Positions 19,996 through 32,157 of a DNA stretch of 64,000 bases are shown here, in pieces. Numbering within the stretch: position 1 is the stretch's first letter; each line of letters starts with the position of its first letter. Source of the stretch: Acephala macrosclerotiorum (Eukaryota; Ascomycota; Leotiomycetes; Helotiales; Mollisiaceae); contig MU119442.1 in the NCBI GenBank assembly GCA_014904845.1, forward strand, positions 1 to 64,000, read 5' to 3'. A program made the translations under genes and the position numbers. The notes beneath the pieces were generated by a model. The model ran no database searches. It worked only from the letters and a program-made list of their open reading frames with translations, and had not been told where the DNA came from.

Positions 19996-20570
19996 CAGTA
20001 AAGGAGAATGGAACTTAATGGACATGCAATAGACTTATTTCCTAAAACTTGAACGTAGGAATAGGGGTCCACTTAGACGACCACTCATACAGTAGGCATC
20101 ACAACCAAGCCATGGTTACCACCTTGATCTGAAAATATATTCTTACATTCCCTCTCCGCGTACTATCTTACTATCCTATCTTATCTGACTCCACCTTCCC
20201 CTCTCACATCTTCCTCTTTCCCTTTGCAGCAAGAACGAAACCCAATCTGTTATGGTATAATACAAACCCCATTTACACCCAGCAAAACAAAACCAATCGA
20301 TTGTTATGAAAGCGCTCGCGCGTATCCTTCTTGTATCTTCACCTTATTTCCGATGTTGTATTGTACACACCCCCTCTCGAAACTGAAAATTTTGAATCCG
20401 GCCTGGTTCCAGATTTTTGGCAAAAGTGTGCTGGCAACCAGGCCTGGCTTAGAACATAGCAAACCCGAAGGAAAACGCCGAGACCCAACTATATGTTCCC
20501 AATTGCAGGCGCCGAAAAGAAGACCACCGCCCACCCACTATCCTGGTATTGCCTGATACAACCTGCTGGA
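19996..20570. other. 3' flank of the CM1 gene
   Basis: No gene; contains pyrimidine-rich and AC-rich stretches. The CM1-motif gene transcribes towards this region and its 3' untranslated region is presumably here. Confidence 0.3.
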
Positions 20571-22993
20571 TCAATTGCGTCGTTGGCTGCCACTTCGACC
20601 AAGACCAAACCATTTCTTCCCACCCCCTCCACTCCTCACCCCCTCCTCCTCCACATTCGCACCCACACCACCAGTCAAACTCCCCCTCCTCGCCCTCCCC
20701 TTGTCCCTCTCATCCTGCACCATCGCCTGCTCCGACGCGCCTCCTCTCCTCACAGCCCCTGTGCCCGCTGAGCTAGGTCTATAAGCATGACCCGGTCTCG
20801 TTCTCTTGATCGGTGGTGGAGTGGCGCGAGCTTCTTCATCTTCCATATCGTTTGAAGGATCGAAATATGATTGAGTCCTACTGGCAGGCTTGGAGCGGAT
20901 TGGTTGTTGGGGTTGAGGTTGGTAGGGTTGGGTATTGGTGGTGGCGTTTGGAGCTGGGGAGGATTGAGTTTCACCCCGTCGAAAGAGGCTTAGGCTCGAG
21001 AAGCGATTTTTGTGCGGCGTGGTAGATGCTGTTGGTGATGGCGTTGCAGGCTCGACTGAGTTTATACTGCTCTTATTTGACTTCCTGAGCTTGGTCGTAG
21101 CTAATAAGCTGGACCTTCGGTCTGAGACCTCAGGTTTGGGCGTGGTGTCGATTGGAACGGTTCCGTATTGAGGCTGTTCATCATAACGAACCGTATCATC
21201 ACTCCTCGGATGCTCGCTATTCTTCAACCTCCTCAATTCCTGATATCGAGACCTAGTATGGGCTGGTAATTCAGGCTCATCGTTATACATCATATCCCTG
21301 CCCCAATCTCCACCACTGAAGGAAAAGAGATTCGGTGTCATAACACGTTTTGGATGCAGAGGTGGCGAGTATGTCCCGTTGGAAGAGATAGAGGCGAGAT
21401 CAGTGTGGTCTTCGGATGGTGTGTCCCAGCCGTGACCTTCTCGTCGGGAGGTGACGGTTTCGCCAGCGGACCGGGGGCGGATGGAGAGTGTGGATTGGAA
21501 GGCATTGTATGTTTCTGTGGGGGTGGGGAAGGCGGAGATGCTGTTTAGGAAAGTGCCTTCTCTCATTCGGTCTTGGGCGAGGGTGTCATTTGAGTTTTGG
21601 TAATGTCGTAGGGTGTTGGTGCTGATTGTATCTGGTGTAGGAGGGAGAGTTTGTTGGTGCTCGAAGTTGCCTTGGTCAGTGAAGACCTTGCGAAGCTCCT
21701 TCGATTTGCGCTTCTCCTGGACGCTGGGGTTTCGTTCCGACAGTTGAACTCCTCGGTTTGTTTTCTCGAGCGTATGCTTCAACTTCTCCAATCTCTGCAA
21801 CGGTGATTCCAGAACATTGTTGATGGACAAGAACTGACTCTTTCGCATAGGCGGCGTAGGCCGAGCAGGCGTAGCAGCAGGTATCGGACGTTCATCAACC
21901 CATTTCTCAACCGAAGAAGAAGCTCTATGTCGGCGTGGTAGTTCGTCCTCAACCGGTTCATCCAGCTGTAAATTCTTCTGTCCATAGATACTGACAAACG
22001 AACTCTCGCTGAGGACACTCAATCGAGGACTATTCATACCATCACCATTACCATCTGACGAGAACTCCTCTGGCAGCTTCGGCAGTCCAACATCGCTGTG
22101 GCTCCCCTCATGCGGTAAATACAAGCTCCTCAAATTCTCCGTTCCCTGGGTCGTCTCCGACAAAAACGACGGCATCCTAGGAACACTCCTCCTGGGCTGT
22201 AATTGACTCTTCTCATACTGCGGCGGCGAGCTCGAGGGATTCTCAGCAGTGGTACCATCGTCGAAATATCCAGGTTCGTAACTCGCATCGAAAGCCTTGA
22301 CATCCGATCTCTCCCTCTCCAATCTCTCAACCTTCTCTTCCAATTCGCAGATAACTTGGACTGCTTCATTAACAGCATTATCCCTCTTCTCCAGCTCCGC
22401 GAGCAATTGATCATTGATCTCTTGTAATTCCTCTTGCTCTGCGATCTTCTTCTCCGCCGCTTCTAGTCGCGCTTCTAGAGCTTCCTGTCGTTGGCGACGA
22501 TGGTAAAGTTCTAGCTTTAGATCGAAATTCTGCTTGTGTAATGTCGAGACTTGCTGTTTATCATCAGCTCCATCCAACCCCAAATACCTAACCCAAGATC
22601 AAGACAGGAATCAAAGTAAAGAGAACTCACATCCCCAATCTGCTTAACCCCCATCCCCCCATTACTAACCCCACAACTACTCGGCCTCGTCTCCTCCCTC
22701 ATCATCGTCGCCTTCACCGGACTACTCTGCACATCCCTCATGTTAACAGTCCCACTCAAATCCACACTCCTCCTCCTATTCTGTCTTGCGCTCTCGACTT
22801 TCCTCTCTCGTAATCGTTCTTGCAATAAACTGACCCCTGAACTCCCTCTTCCATTCATATTATTATTCCTCGGCAGATTGGTGGAGGAGCTGTTAGAGGA
22901 GCTGGGCGTCATTCTGGTGTGGGAACTGGCGCTAGATTCGGGTCGTTGGGGAGCGCGTTGTGAGCGTCGTGATCCTTGGCTGCTGTCCTCCAT
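20571..22993 (-). CDS. CM1 (centrosomin N-terminal motif) microtubule-organising protein
   Basis: Exon 1 is 22993-22631 and exon 2 is 22553-20571; the 77-nt intron (GTGAGT..CAG) preserves the frame, giving about 781 residues. The N-terminus (1-115) is Ser/Arg-rich and disordered. At the splice junction lies the CM1 motif GVKQIGD-QVSTLHKQNFDLKLEL (about 115-140), followed by a coiled coil to about residue 220. In Mto1/ApsB/Pcp1-type proteins CM1 recruits the gamma-tubulin complex to spindle pole bodies or cortical sites. The long C-terminal region is Pro/Ser/Thr-rich with basic patches and ends GKKWFGLGRSGS. The intron cuts exactly before the conserved part, and the joined motif is good evidence for the splice. 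Which CM1 subfamily it belongs to I cannot tell. Confidence 0.85.
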
Positions 22994-24634
22994 ATTTGTT
23001 TATGTTGTGAAGAATGGAATGGGAAGGGGCAAAGAAAAGGCGAATTTGTTTTCGTTGTTGATGTTTTTGTTTGGGGTCGCAAGCGGTGATGCGCGTGTGG
23101 ATGATGGCAGAATGATATGCGCGTTGAGTGGCTTTCCGTTTCCGGGATCTTGCTTGAAGAGATCGTTGTAACGTTTTTGGCGATTTCGCGGAGGTGAAGA
23201 TCTGGGCGGTGGGAAGGGAAAGTGAATGCGATATTCGTTCTAGGATTCGCAGACTAGTAGAAAGGTTCCAATTGATTGTAAAAGAGAGGATTGAAGATAG
23301 GAGCGTGTGTTGTACAAGGTTGTGTGAGATTGAGTTGAGATCGTCGTGGTGTTTTTGTCGTGTTTTGTTTTCACATCGTGCAGGTCCCCTATGCAACCGA
23401 TTCGATTTGGTAGATAACAGTGAGACAACTCCTCTTTCTAAGACCTTTTCGCTTTCGCTGTCAGCTTCAAGAGAAACAAAAGGAGAAGGAAAAGAAGATG
23501 CAAGAAGGATTGCGACCGAAATGATCGGATTGATTCGCAGATCAGGCAGTCAGCGTTTCCTCACGGCATTTGTTCGCATCTGCCCAATTGCCTCTCGATT
23601 CGGGGCCAAAGCACTTCAGAAGCAAGAACAGGGCAAGGGACGAACTAGGGTAAGACTTGGTTTTGGGGGGTTTGAGAAGGTTTCTCAAACTTACTTTTGG
23701 CGTTCCTTGTCCTCGCAAATCGAATGATGAACTCCACCTCGATGTGACCTTACCCTCCTCGCAATTGACGAATCGTTACAGACTTGTGCTGAGCGACATC
23801 CAACTGGTCACATTAATAACCAGTAAAAGGAGGAAAAGAAACTGTCACTGGTCTCATCTCACAGCAGCTCTCATCTTACACCAGAACCAATCCTTCAACG
23901 CGTGCAATCTGCGCGTTTTCTGCGCGTTTTCCGCGCGATTCAATTTCTAATTGCCTTCAAAGATCCTTCGCAAGCCCAAGATTCCTACTCTCGAAGGCTC
24001 GTCGCCTCCGTCGTTGGGCGCGGATGAGCGATTGACTGCGATGACATCCGTTGTTGGAAACCTTAGGAGTTGACATAAAAATACATAAAAAGGGGCCGTC
24101 ACAAATTGTGATCAGCCGTACTATTGGCTGTCGGCTTGAACCCTTGCACCCACGGACCGCTCTCTGCCTCCCCGGAGCTTTTCTCAAAATTGGTGGCTTG
24201 CACTAACCTTGCGGTTGAAGCCGACTCCCCGGAGAATTTATACTGGAAGGAGTTTAGACAGGAGTCTAGAGAACCGCGGTTCTGGTGAGCGGGAGCCTTT
24301 CCCAGTGGTGGATCGGCTGAGGGTGGCACGTGAGTATCAAGTGGAAGGAGGATGCAGAAGGATGTTGGTTTGCCGATATGTGCTGAGGAGGGGAGTAATG
24401 GCGGTGGAGGGGTAGAGGGGTTTGAGGGATCTGTGAGAGGTGATGAGGGTGGGGTAGCGGTAAGGATGGAATTAGGATAGGGCGGGAGGCGCATTGGAGA
24501 AGGACAAGATATGGGACGAAGGCTAGGAGGTGGGTTTAGAATGAGATAGAAGGATTCAAACATTCAGCTCGGGAAAGAGGGGCTTACATCCGAATATGCA
24601 ACTACGCGGCGGGGTACGACACCGAGTAGAGAGT
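22994..24634. other. Intergenic, no supported gene
   Basis: The first several hundred bases are the upstream region of the minus-strand CM1 gene. Frames at 24099-24563 (minus, Pro/Ser-rich) and 23194-23727 (plus) lack motifs and look like chance frames. Positions 23700-23950 are unremarkable. Confidence 0.3.
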
Positions 24635-25964
24635 TCAATATATGCGACTCCGCTGTGGAGAGAAGCTAATCAAGACTTGAGCTAAAGAGTTGATCATTAA
24701 AATCCAACTAATGGGTGATGAAATTGCGACGGGAGGGAAAAGTGCTTTTGTAGAGACCGTACAATTGTGCTTCGCGCTAACAATACAAGTGTGACAATAC
24801 ACTCCTGCCCACCTATGTCCATACCAAAGCGACTCAAGTCTGTCCGGCCCATTATCCACCTCATACTGGGACATTATGGCTGTGGTTGACTTAGCCACGT
24901 TGGTGGCCATGAGGACATGTGTCGAACCTCCCAATGCAAGTTGGGCACATAGAGTCAATAGACCCCTTCCTTGCTCGCTCTTGTTCTCTTTGGTAAGCAA
25001 CGTTGCTTCTTTCACTTTCCGATCCAAACCCTCCGCTGCCACCTTGAATATCAACGCGTGAACTTGACGGAGGGCGTTGAATATCCGGGGCGACAGATCC
25101 AAATTAGGCAGAGGTTGAAGCTCTCGAGTCTTAGTGTCCTTGCAGCGGTGGAACGTTGGCTATGGGTAGTCCGGATGGGCTGTGCTGCTGGACGCCATAA
25201 TTCTCAGAAGATGAAGGAGTGCCCTGATGTCCATAGAGCGGCTGACCATTGTACTGTCCGGATGGGTCATGCTGCCTGGCGCCATATTGTTGGTTATTTT
25301 GCGCCCAATGTTCCTGTGGCTGTGGGACATGTTGCTGGCCAAATGAACTGTATTGTTGAGCTTGTTGGTAAACTGGACCAGAACCCCAATGTCCATATGG
25401 CGATAGAGTATAGTGTTGCCCAGGTGGATGATACTGTTGCTTGTACTTTCGTTTCTCGATCATTTGCTGCTCATGCGGGTTGGAGCTAAGCGTGCGCATG
25501 TCCTGTTGCTGGTACTTTTGCTGCTCGAACATCTGTTGCTCGTACGCGTTGTATCCAGGCCTGCGTAGAGGAGGTGGTGGCCCCAGAGGTTGAGGCACCG
25601 AATCTCTACCTGGAGCTGGCATAGGCACAGCCTCTAGAGGAGGAGGTTGGACAAGAGGTAGAGGAGGTGGATATTCAGGAACTCGGGGCGCTGAATATAG
25701 ACTTGGAGGTGGTGCTTGTACAGCAGATAGATCGGGCGGAGGTTCCATAATTGGAGCCCCCATGGTTGTACTTGGAGGCAGTGTGGTTCTAGCATATAGA
25801 GAAGGTGTGTTATGCCCTCGACCTAAGCTGGACGCGACGAAGGTGCACTGTCGGCGGGCGGAGGTGGAGCCTCGGGATTTTGGGGATTCCGACCGTTCAT
25901 GATGCGTGCGGATACCGTGGGACCCCGGGTTATCGAATGCTTGTAGAGCGAATGATGGTACCAA
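24635..25964 (-). CDS. Pro/Gln-rich protein with conserved helical C-terminal domain; exon join unresolved
   Basis: Two frames on the same strand appear to belong together. The upstream one (25964-25131) is Pro-rich (PPPSL, PLPLVQPPPL), then Gln/Tyr-rich with repeated EQQMFEQQKYQQQ/EQQMIEKRKYKQQ and NNQQYGARQHDPSGQY, prion-like in composition. The downstream frame (open from about 25130 to 24635) is ordinary folded sequence: LDLSPRIFNALRQVH, AAEGLDRKVKEATLL, QLALGGSTHVLMA, YEVDNGPDRLESLW. I have the impression that such C-termini recur in uncharacterised fungal proteins but cannot name the family. I did not find a convincing intron for the +1 frame change near 25130, so a frameshift is possible. 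The first ATG in frame is at 25763; the frame extends upstream without an ATG. Confidence 0.5.
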
Positions 25965-26057
25965 AAGAGCTGAGAGATCCAGGAGCAGAAGAAGTTCTAC
26001 CCCAAGGAAGGTAGGTGATTTGGGCAGGAGCGATCAAGACCTAGGATCACCCACACC

Positions 26058-27806
26058 TCAAGCCCTCTTCTCCGACCACAAGTCATTCCAAAACTCCTTA
26101 AATCCATACAACGGCCTCTTAGAATCATAAATAACTGCCTTATCACTCGCAAATCTCTCAAGCACGCTCCCAGGTCTATGGCCAATCTTCTCAACAAGAT
26201 CTTTTGCCGGTCGAGCAGCGCGCTCCTTTATCGCTTCTGCTAATTGAGGCGCGACATCTGCGTAGCAAGACTTGAGCTCGCGGTCGAGTGAGAAGTAGGG
26301 TTTCTTGGCTAAGTCGGGAGCCATGAGGTTGTAGGATCTTGTTAGGCTGTTGAGGTTTTCGATCGAGAGTTTGAGGTAGGAGAGCTCTGCTGCCTCCCAA
26401 GACGGGATGCGAAAAAGAGCCGGGAGGGGAGCTGGACTTGATTCTGTCGGTGGTGGTGTGCTCGCTTCAGCAAGAACTACCTCCTCGTTCTTATTCTCCA
26501 CGGCAACTTGAATTATTGGGCTATCTGACTTCAATGGATGCACCTCCTGGATGATCTTGACCATCACAGGATCCCCAGTCGCATTCGTAGGAACTGACAT
26601 CTGCTCCACGGCTCTCTTTTTAGGGTTATAGACCTTCTCTGCTTCGGCGTAGCGGTCTGCCATCTGCATTTGTTCCTGTAAACTGCCTCCTCGACTGGCT
26701 ATCATTCTTGCGGCATGGCGCTTCCAATCATTTCTCAACCTGGCTCGAAATACATTCGCGGCTTTGACAAGTTGCTGCTGTTTCTCGATCCATGGCGGGA
26801 CGATTTCCTGTCGTTGGATCATCTTGTTCATTATGTATTCAGTCGTGTCGATGAATGGGTTGTCGGCTCTCGTATCTCGTTCTATTTTCTTGCCTCGCGG
26901 TATGTTCTGAGCGACTGTTAGCACTGATATCCAATAGAAATACCACTAAGAACAAACCTTAAATTGCCCTCTCGCAATAGCATCCTCAATTCTCTCATTA
27001 GCTAAAGCAGCCAACCCACTAAAGGAAGTAGGCATCGCCCTCGCTGCCGGCGTAAACCTCTCTTTCAACTCCTTCCTCATAGCCTCCCTCTCCTTCTCAC
27101 TCATATTCATATCTTTCGAAATAGCATAAATACTCGTCTTATCCCTCGCATTCGCCAACCTCTGTCCCGGCCTCGCCTTCGGCTCCCTCCTCAACCTCAT
27201 ATCCACCACCGGACTCGGTATCTTCGCCGGCCCTCTCAATCCAGGTGCCAACGGTTTCCTCGCATCATCAAGCATGCGTAGCATCGTATCTTCGGGGGCT
27301 TCGGTTCCGGTCCATGCTTGTCCTGACGCAATGTCTCGAGACCCTTGGCCGATGTTGGATCTGGAGGAAATCTCGGCTTCTGTGAATGCGGCGGCGTTAT
27401 CGGATTTGAATTGGGAGGCTTTAACTCGTTCAAGGAGCTTCTCTTTTAGTTCTTCTGAGAAGCCGGCTTCTTCGACGGCTTTTCGTCCTGCTCGTCCGCC
27501 AGTTAGGACGGCTTCTTCTGTTGCTTCGGAGAGCCGGCGGGACATTGCTCCTTGTTCTGATTTGCCATTGCTAGAGTCTGCAGATGAACTTGCAGATTGT
27601 TTATTGGGGATTTGAGCCTCGATTGCATCGTGGCCCTCCTTTCCGTCTTCCTTTAGTGTGCTGTTCTGCTGGGAGCTTCGAAGTGGCGAATGGCGGGAGA
27701 ACAGCCGTAGCTGCGAGCTCGCGTTATTTGTGGACGCATGATGCCGTTGAGCAGCTCGCAGACAGCGAGCGCAGGTATTTGGTGATTGATACCTTATTCC
27801 GGGCAT
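26058..27806 (-). CDS. Mitochondrial DUF1992 (DNAJC28 conserved domain) protein
   Basis: Exon 1 is 27806-26958 and exon 2 is 26906-26058, with an intron of 51 nt (GTTTGT..GCTAAC..CAG); about 565 residues. The N-terminus (about 1-30) is basic, hydroxylated and free of acidic residues, as expected for a mitochondrial presequence. The signature of the DnaJ-homologue subfamily C member 28 conserved domain spans the splice junction: LANERIEDAIARGQFK joined to NIPRGKKIERD, then DTTEYIMNKMIQRQ and PPWIEKQ. The exact join of this motif confirms the intron. No J domain is present in the fungal form. The molecular role is unknown; a mitochondrial matrix location is inferred. It lies 240 nt from the next gene, both on the minus strand. 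Confidence 0.88.
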
Positions 27807-28046
27807 ATAGAGAGTGAGAAATGTGGATTGTCGTTGTAGAAGTCATGGAGGTGGCGAGCTCGAGAAAGTTGAAGCTGTTGATGATCCCTGTAAGACTTCG
27901 ATAGGAGATAAGATTGCCGAGATCCGGTGGCAAGCCCCTGAGTTCACTGAGGAGGAGCATCATCGAAAATTTGACCTTATTCATACTAATTTGTTCGATT
28001 TATGGTGCCTCGTGTCAAGTCATCATCATAAATTAATGCCTCGTCC

Positions 28047-29841
28047 TCATTGACTGCTTTGTTGGTAACCAAGATCCGGGCCTCCGTACTGCTCATTTCC
28101 AAAAACTTTCGCCTTCGGCCATACCGTCCATTTGTCCCAACCTTCGCCCAATGCATCAAGCAGAGTTTGCAAGAGATTCTCAGCTTTGCCTTTCATCCAC
28201 CACTATGAGGCCGAGGGTCAGCATGTTCTCCATCATCACGAAGGAGAAAATAGGAAGTTTCGGCGTATGAGAGAGCAAGACTCAAGAGTAAGGAGAAGAG
28301 GACAAATGCTGGAATGCTTCACTTACTAGGTGATTCAGACTTTTCAGCGTCGGGCAAAAATGAATCGCAAGTAGCAAGGCCTCGGGAATCTTCCTCTCCA
28401 ACATCCTTAGATACTCATCTGTGACAGCAGAGAACCATGCCAATACAATCGCAATTCGACTGATATTGGTGTTGTGTGTCAACATGCTGTATGTTCTTCG
28501 CAGTTTGCTGATACTCTTCTCAAGAGCCTCCTTGTTCTCGGGGGAGAGGGATTCCGAGTTTTGCCAAACATGTGGAAGCTCATCGAGGACCAACTTTTCC
28601 TCCTCCGACAAGGGATCCGGACGTTTAGGATCCAAAGCCACCCAAGGGTCGAAGATCCCACCCAACGGACCGTCTTTCAAAACAGGCCAAAGAGTCTCAA
28701 TGATCGAATTGGTGCCTCGATGCAGCGCGATCCATTTGATATGGACGTCTTCGTCGTCTTGATTATTGGGAGAAAAGAATATGGTCGACGGCTTCGACAC
28801 ATCTTGTGCTGTCCAAGCGTGCACCCATATCCACGTCGAGAATGCAAAACATGCATGGCAGTTCTTGTAGGTCAATCTGGCAATCTGTGGTTGGTAGAGA
28901 GAAAGCCCTGTAGCTGCGTGCGCATCTGATGCGTGGCCGTAGAGTAGTCGCTTTTCTGGGCGAAGGTGTGCAAGATGAAGAGCCGATATCGATAGTATCT
29001 CGTGCATCAGAAATGGAAATTGGAACGCCAACTGAACAACTTCTTGTCCAAACAGTTTCGTGTATGTTTTGGTGTCGAGAAAGTCATAGATTGACACAGT
29101 TGTGTAGAAATGGAGGAGCTCGAGATCAAGCATCGAGAAGCTGTTCGTGGTAGGGGAGAGGTAATTTATATCCGAAAAGCTAGAAGAGAGCGCAGGACTG
29201 GAGATTGAAGATGACAATGGCGCTGCTTCCGGCGTGAGCATAGACTGGATTGTCGGTTGCCGTGAGGGTGATGTTGCCGTTGCTGGCTCTGGCGGTTGTG
29301 CTGCAGGTGGTGCTCGTTGCAGAGGATGTGTCTGTAAGAAGGAGCATGATGTCCCGTACAGTTGACACTTCTTGCAAACAGGCTTTTCTTCATCGCACTA
29401 TACAATTGTGAGATTCCGGAACTTTATATACCGCAAGACATCGTACTTTCAGCAACGGAGGGGAGCAAGAAGACTTGACATAAAATTGGAAGAGGACGAG
29501 AAAGAAGGGTATTGAAAGGTCTGAAGCGGAAGGTTTGGGCATCTTCAAGGTTCCACTGCAACAAAGTATTCGACTAGCTCAATGGATACGCAGTCATTCC
29601 AAACTTGAGTTGAATTCCCAGGGTTTGACCGTAATATCTCATCACGTGAAATGATGTTTGGAACCAGACAACGATGTTGTCCCTGCCCACGCATATGTAC
29701 TCCGCCTCAACACTGCCATGAAGAGCTGCAGGATATGACAATGGTACATACCTTGACCTTCCTTTGCTTACATTGAACACATCCGGTCCTCGACTTGTGA
29801 TGTGGACGTCTCGGCTTTCCTCGTTGCGGTTGCTCCGTCAT
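28047..29841 (-). CDS. Zn2Cys6 fungal-type transcription factor
   Basis: Exons are 29841-29752, 29397-28327 and 28202-28047, about 438 residues. Joining exons 1 and 2 completes the binuclear zinc cluster GCVQCKQRKVK-CDEEKPVCKKC (Cys at about 21, 24, 31, 38, 41 and 48), preceded by a basic KPRRPHHKSRTG stretch. The linker is Pro/Ser/Gln-rich. From LDLELLHFYTTVS (about 115) the sequence follows the short fungal activator C-terminal domain (FLMHEILSISALHLA, then WWMKGKAENLL in exon 3). Intron 1 (354 nt) is unusually long for this locus; intron 2 (124 nt) has GTAAGT and CTGACC..TAG. It is divergent from the RTA1-type gene 850 bp away, which is a possible but untested target. Without the exon 3 join the protein would end 51 residues early. 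Confidence 0.85.
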
Positions 29842-30693
29842 TGGTCCGTGGTCAGGAGGTTGGAGACTGTTTTCTAGGTCGTCTCGAGTGTCGAATGAGA
29901 TGGCGCTGTGTACGGCAGTGACAGCTCGAGGATAGTCGTTTCTATGGCAAAATGTTGCAGCACGATGCACGAGATTATCTGTTGATGCAGATCTGGAGCG
30001 GGATGAACACTGGGGCAGTGCTTATTTTTGTCATACCGCGCCGTATTGAGAGACACCTCATTGGTCAGATACTCACGTATTGGGAGATGTACGAGAAGCG
30101 AATCATCCCTGAAGCCTTTTTGCAACGTCGGTATAAAGACTATGATGACGCAGGCCATTGTGTTCGTCAAGTTCGTTTTCGTCTTACTTGCGTTGCGTGC
30201 GATCGCGATGCAGAATGCAGAATGCAGGTTGCAGCTGCACTTTCCTCCCAAGTCGTTCTTACCTCAAACAAGTACAAAATGTCTCACATCCGCACTTTTA
30301 TTGTTCTTGTCTGAAGAAGGTGCACAAGTGCTACACTTACTATATGGCGCCTCATGTATATTTCAGCCATTCCTTCCTCGAAGTAAGTACCCGTTATCAG
30401 CGCCTTATTGCTTTGCGGTCGTCCCTTCCTCGAAGTAGGTATCCAGTGTCGACGCCTCAGAGGTCGTTCCTGCCTCAATGCACACGATGTTCAAATTTAT
30501 CTGTCACGCGAAGCTTCTCTGGCTATTGCTCATACACTCTCTTTTCTCTGATTTTGTTCGCGATCACATTCTTCCACAACACACTCCTTTGGCAAAATTG
30601 AGTCACTTCCCGCCTTCCTGCAGCCGCGATTGTCGCCGACGCCTCCGATCACGCTCTTGACCTTCTCTCTCCGTTTTCGCTACTCCGGCAACA
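29842..30693. promoter_or_regulatory. Shared upstream region of divergent Zn2Cys6 and RTA1-type genes
   Basis: An 852-bp gap between divergent starts. It contains duplicated stretches around 30372-30445 (ccttcctcgaagTaggTa twice) and pyrimidine-rich DNA close to the RTA1-type ATG. No protein-coding evidence. A bidirectional promoter is inferred from gene orientation only. Confidence 0.35.
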
Positions 30694-31818
30694 ATGGCTG
30701 GACCAGCACCAAGCCATCCAGATGTCAACGACCCGAATTTATTCGCCTTTTACAGGTACATCTTTCCAATGACCCAGCACTTGCGGATCATTGACTTCAC
30801 TCAGATATGACCCCTCTCAAGTTGCAGCCCTGATATTCATGTCTTGCTTCCTCATCACGACAGTTTTCCACATCTTCCAGGCTGCGAAACTTCGGACATT
30901 CTACTTCATCCCACTCCTAGTTGGCGGAGTTTGTAAGCACCTGTGTCTTTGCTATCATAGGACTTTTGCTGAAGTGGGGCCCAGTTGAGGTCTTCGGATA
31001 TATTGCGCGAAGTCTGGCCCACAACAATCAGTATAGCCTGGCTATATACATCATGCAAGAGTATGCCGCTTCTGCATACTTGTCCTACTACATATGGGGC
31101 ATTCAGCTCTACCTCCAAAACGCAGAAGAGGCATACTGACTCCATGTAGACTTCTTCTTCTGCTGGCACCGGCACTCTTCGCTGCCAGTATCTATATGAC
31201 CCTGGGCCGGATGATCTTGCTCACACAAGGAGAAAAGCTAGCCCCGATCCCAGCAAGATGGCTTACCAAGATTTTCGTCTGTGGCGATGTCCTTTCTTTC
31301 GTGGTACAATCAGGAGGTGTGTTTATTCGATCATTTCCTCCGCCGTATGACCATATTTCTGACATCTGGAAGGCGGTCTCATGGCTGTGCCCCGCATGAT
31401 GACCATCGGCGAGCATCTCGTTGTCTTCGGTCTTCTAATACAGATAATCTCCTTCGGAATTTTCGTCCTGGCTGCTGGGGTGTTCCACTACCATGTGGTT
31501 TGTTCCCCAACACCAGCATCTCTCCAAGTCCACTGGCGGAGATACATGTACACTCTCTACGCTGCGAGCGCTTTGATATTCATCCGATCAGTCTTCCGCG
31601 TCATCGAGTTCTCAGGAGGAAATGATGGATTCCTTATGAAAAGTGAGGTGTTCGTGTACGTCTTCGAAGGCTTGTTGATGCTGTGTGTTATGGTTTCTTT
31701 CAACATCGTCCATCCGGGCGAGCTTATCAGCAGGAGGCCACTAAGCCGGATCATCACCATGATGGAGGGACAAGACGGAACAGAGGGCGAAAGCAAAACT
31801 TCTTTTGGGCAGATTTGA
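30694..31818 (+). CDS. RTA1-family 7-TM protein (RTM1/Rsb1-like)
   Basis: Five exons join in frame to 292 residues: 30694-30755, 30805-30932, 30985-31060, 31150-31316 and 31373-31818. All introns have GT-AG and 49-89 nt. Family landmarks cross the junctions: FYRYDPSQVAALIF, PLLVGGVFEVFGYIARS, LLLLLAPALFAASIYM, RWLTKIFVCGDVLSF, QSGGGLMA and MRIVEFSGG-type text near the sixth helix (FRVIEFSGGNDG). RTA1 proteins are fungal plasma-membrane proteins with seven helices; yeast members affect 7-aminocholesterol resistance and long-chain-base export, but the transport activity of most is unproven. The C-terminal tail is short and acidic. It is convergent with the aldo/keto reductase gene, with stops 340 nt apart. 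Confidence 0.9.
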
Positions 31819-32157
31819 AAAGCAGACGTGGATTTGAGCTGGCTTTGAGAACATCGTTACATCTTACAACATCTAGCGCATATAGGCGATGCCCTATCAA
31901 CATGGCTTTGCAGCATGGGCCATAAATATCCCCAACGAACTGGCTAATTGGAACATTAGCTACTTTTCTTCTTGTAGGTTCAGGTGTTTTAGATTTTAGA
32001 TACCCAGCCTAGCTTGAATTCTCGCTCATTTGGAATGAGCTTCTTCTCCACTTTCAGAGAGCATTCATATAAGCTCGCAGGGATATCAGGAAGATGCATT
32101 GCAAGCGAACGCGCTTTTCATTGGTTCAACTTTCTAGTCTACCTCAACATCTAAGAC

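Noticed and set aside
24099..24563. 154-codon minus-strand frame, Pro/Ser-rich
   Set aside because: Composition follows base composition and no conserved block was seen; upstream and downstream signals for a gene are missing.
29565..29640. tRNA-like text (ctagctcaatggatacgc and cagggtttgac)
   Set aside because: Acceptor stem and T-arm do not pair and the T-loop consensus is absent; it lies within an intron of the Zn2Cys6 gene.
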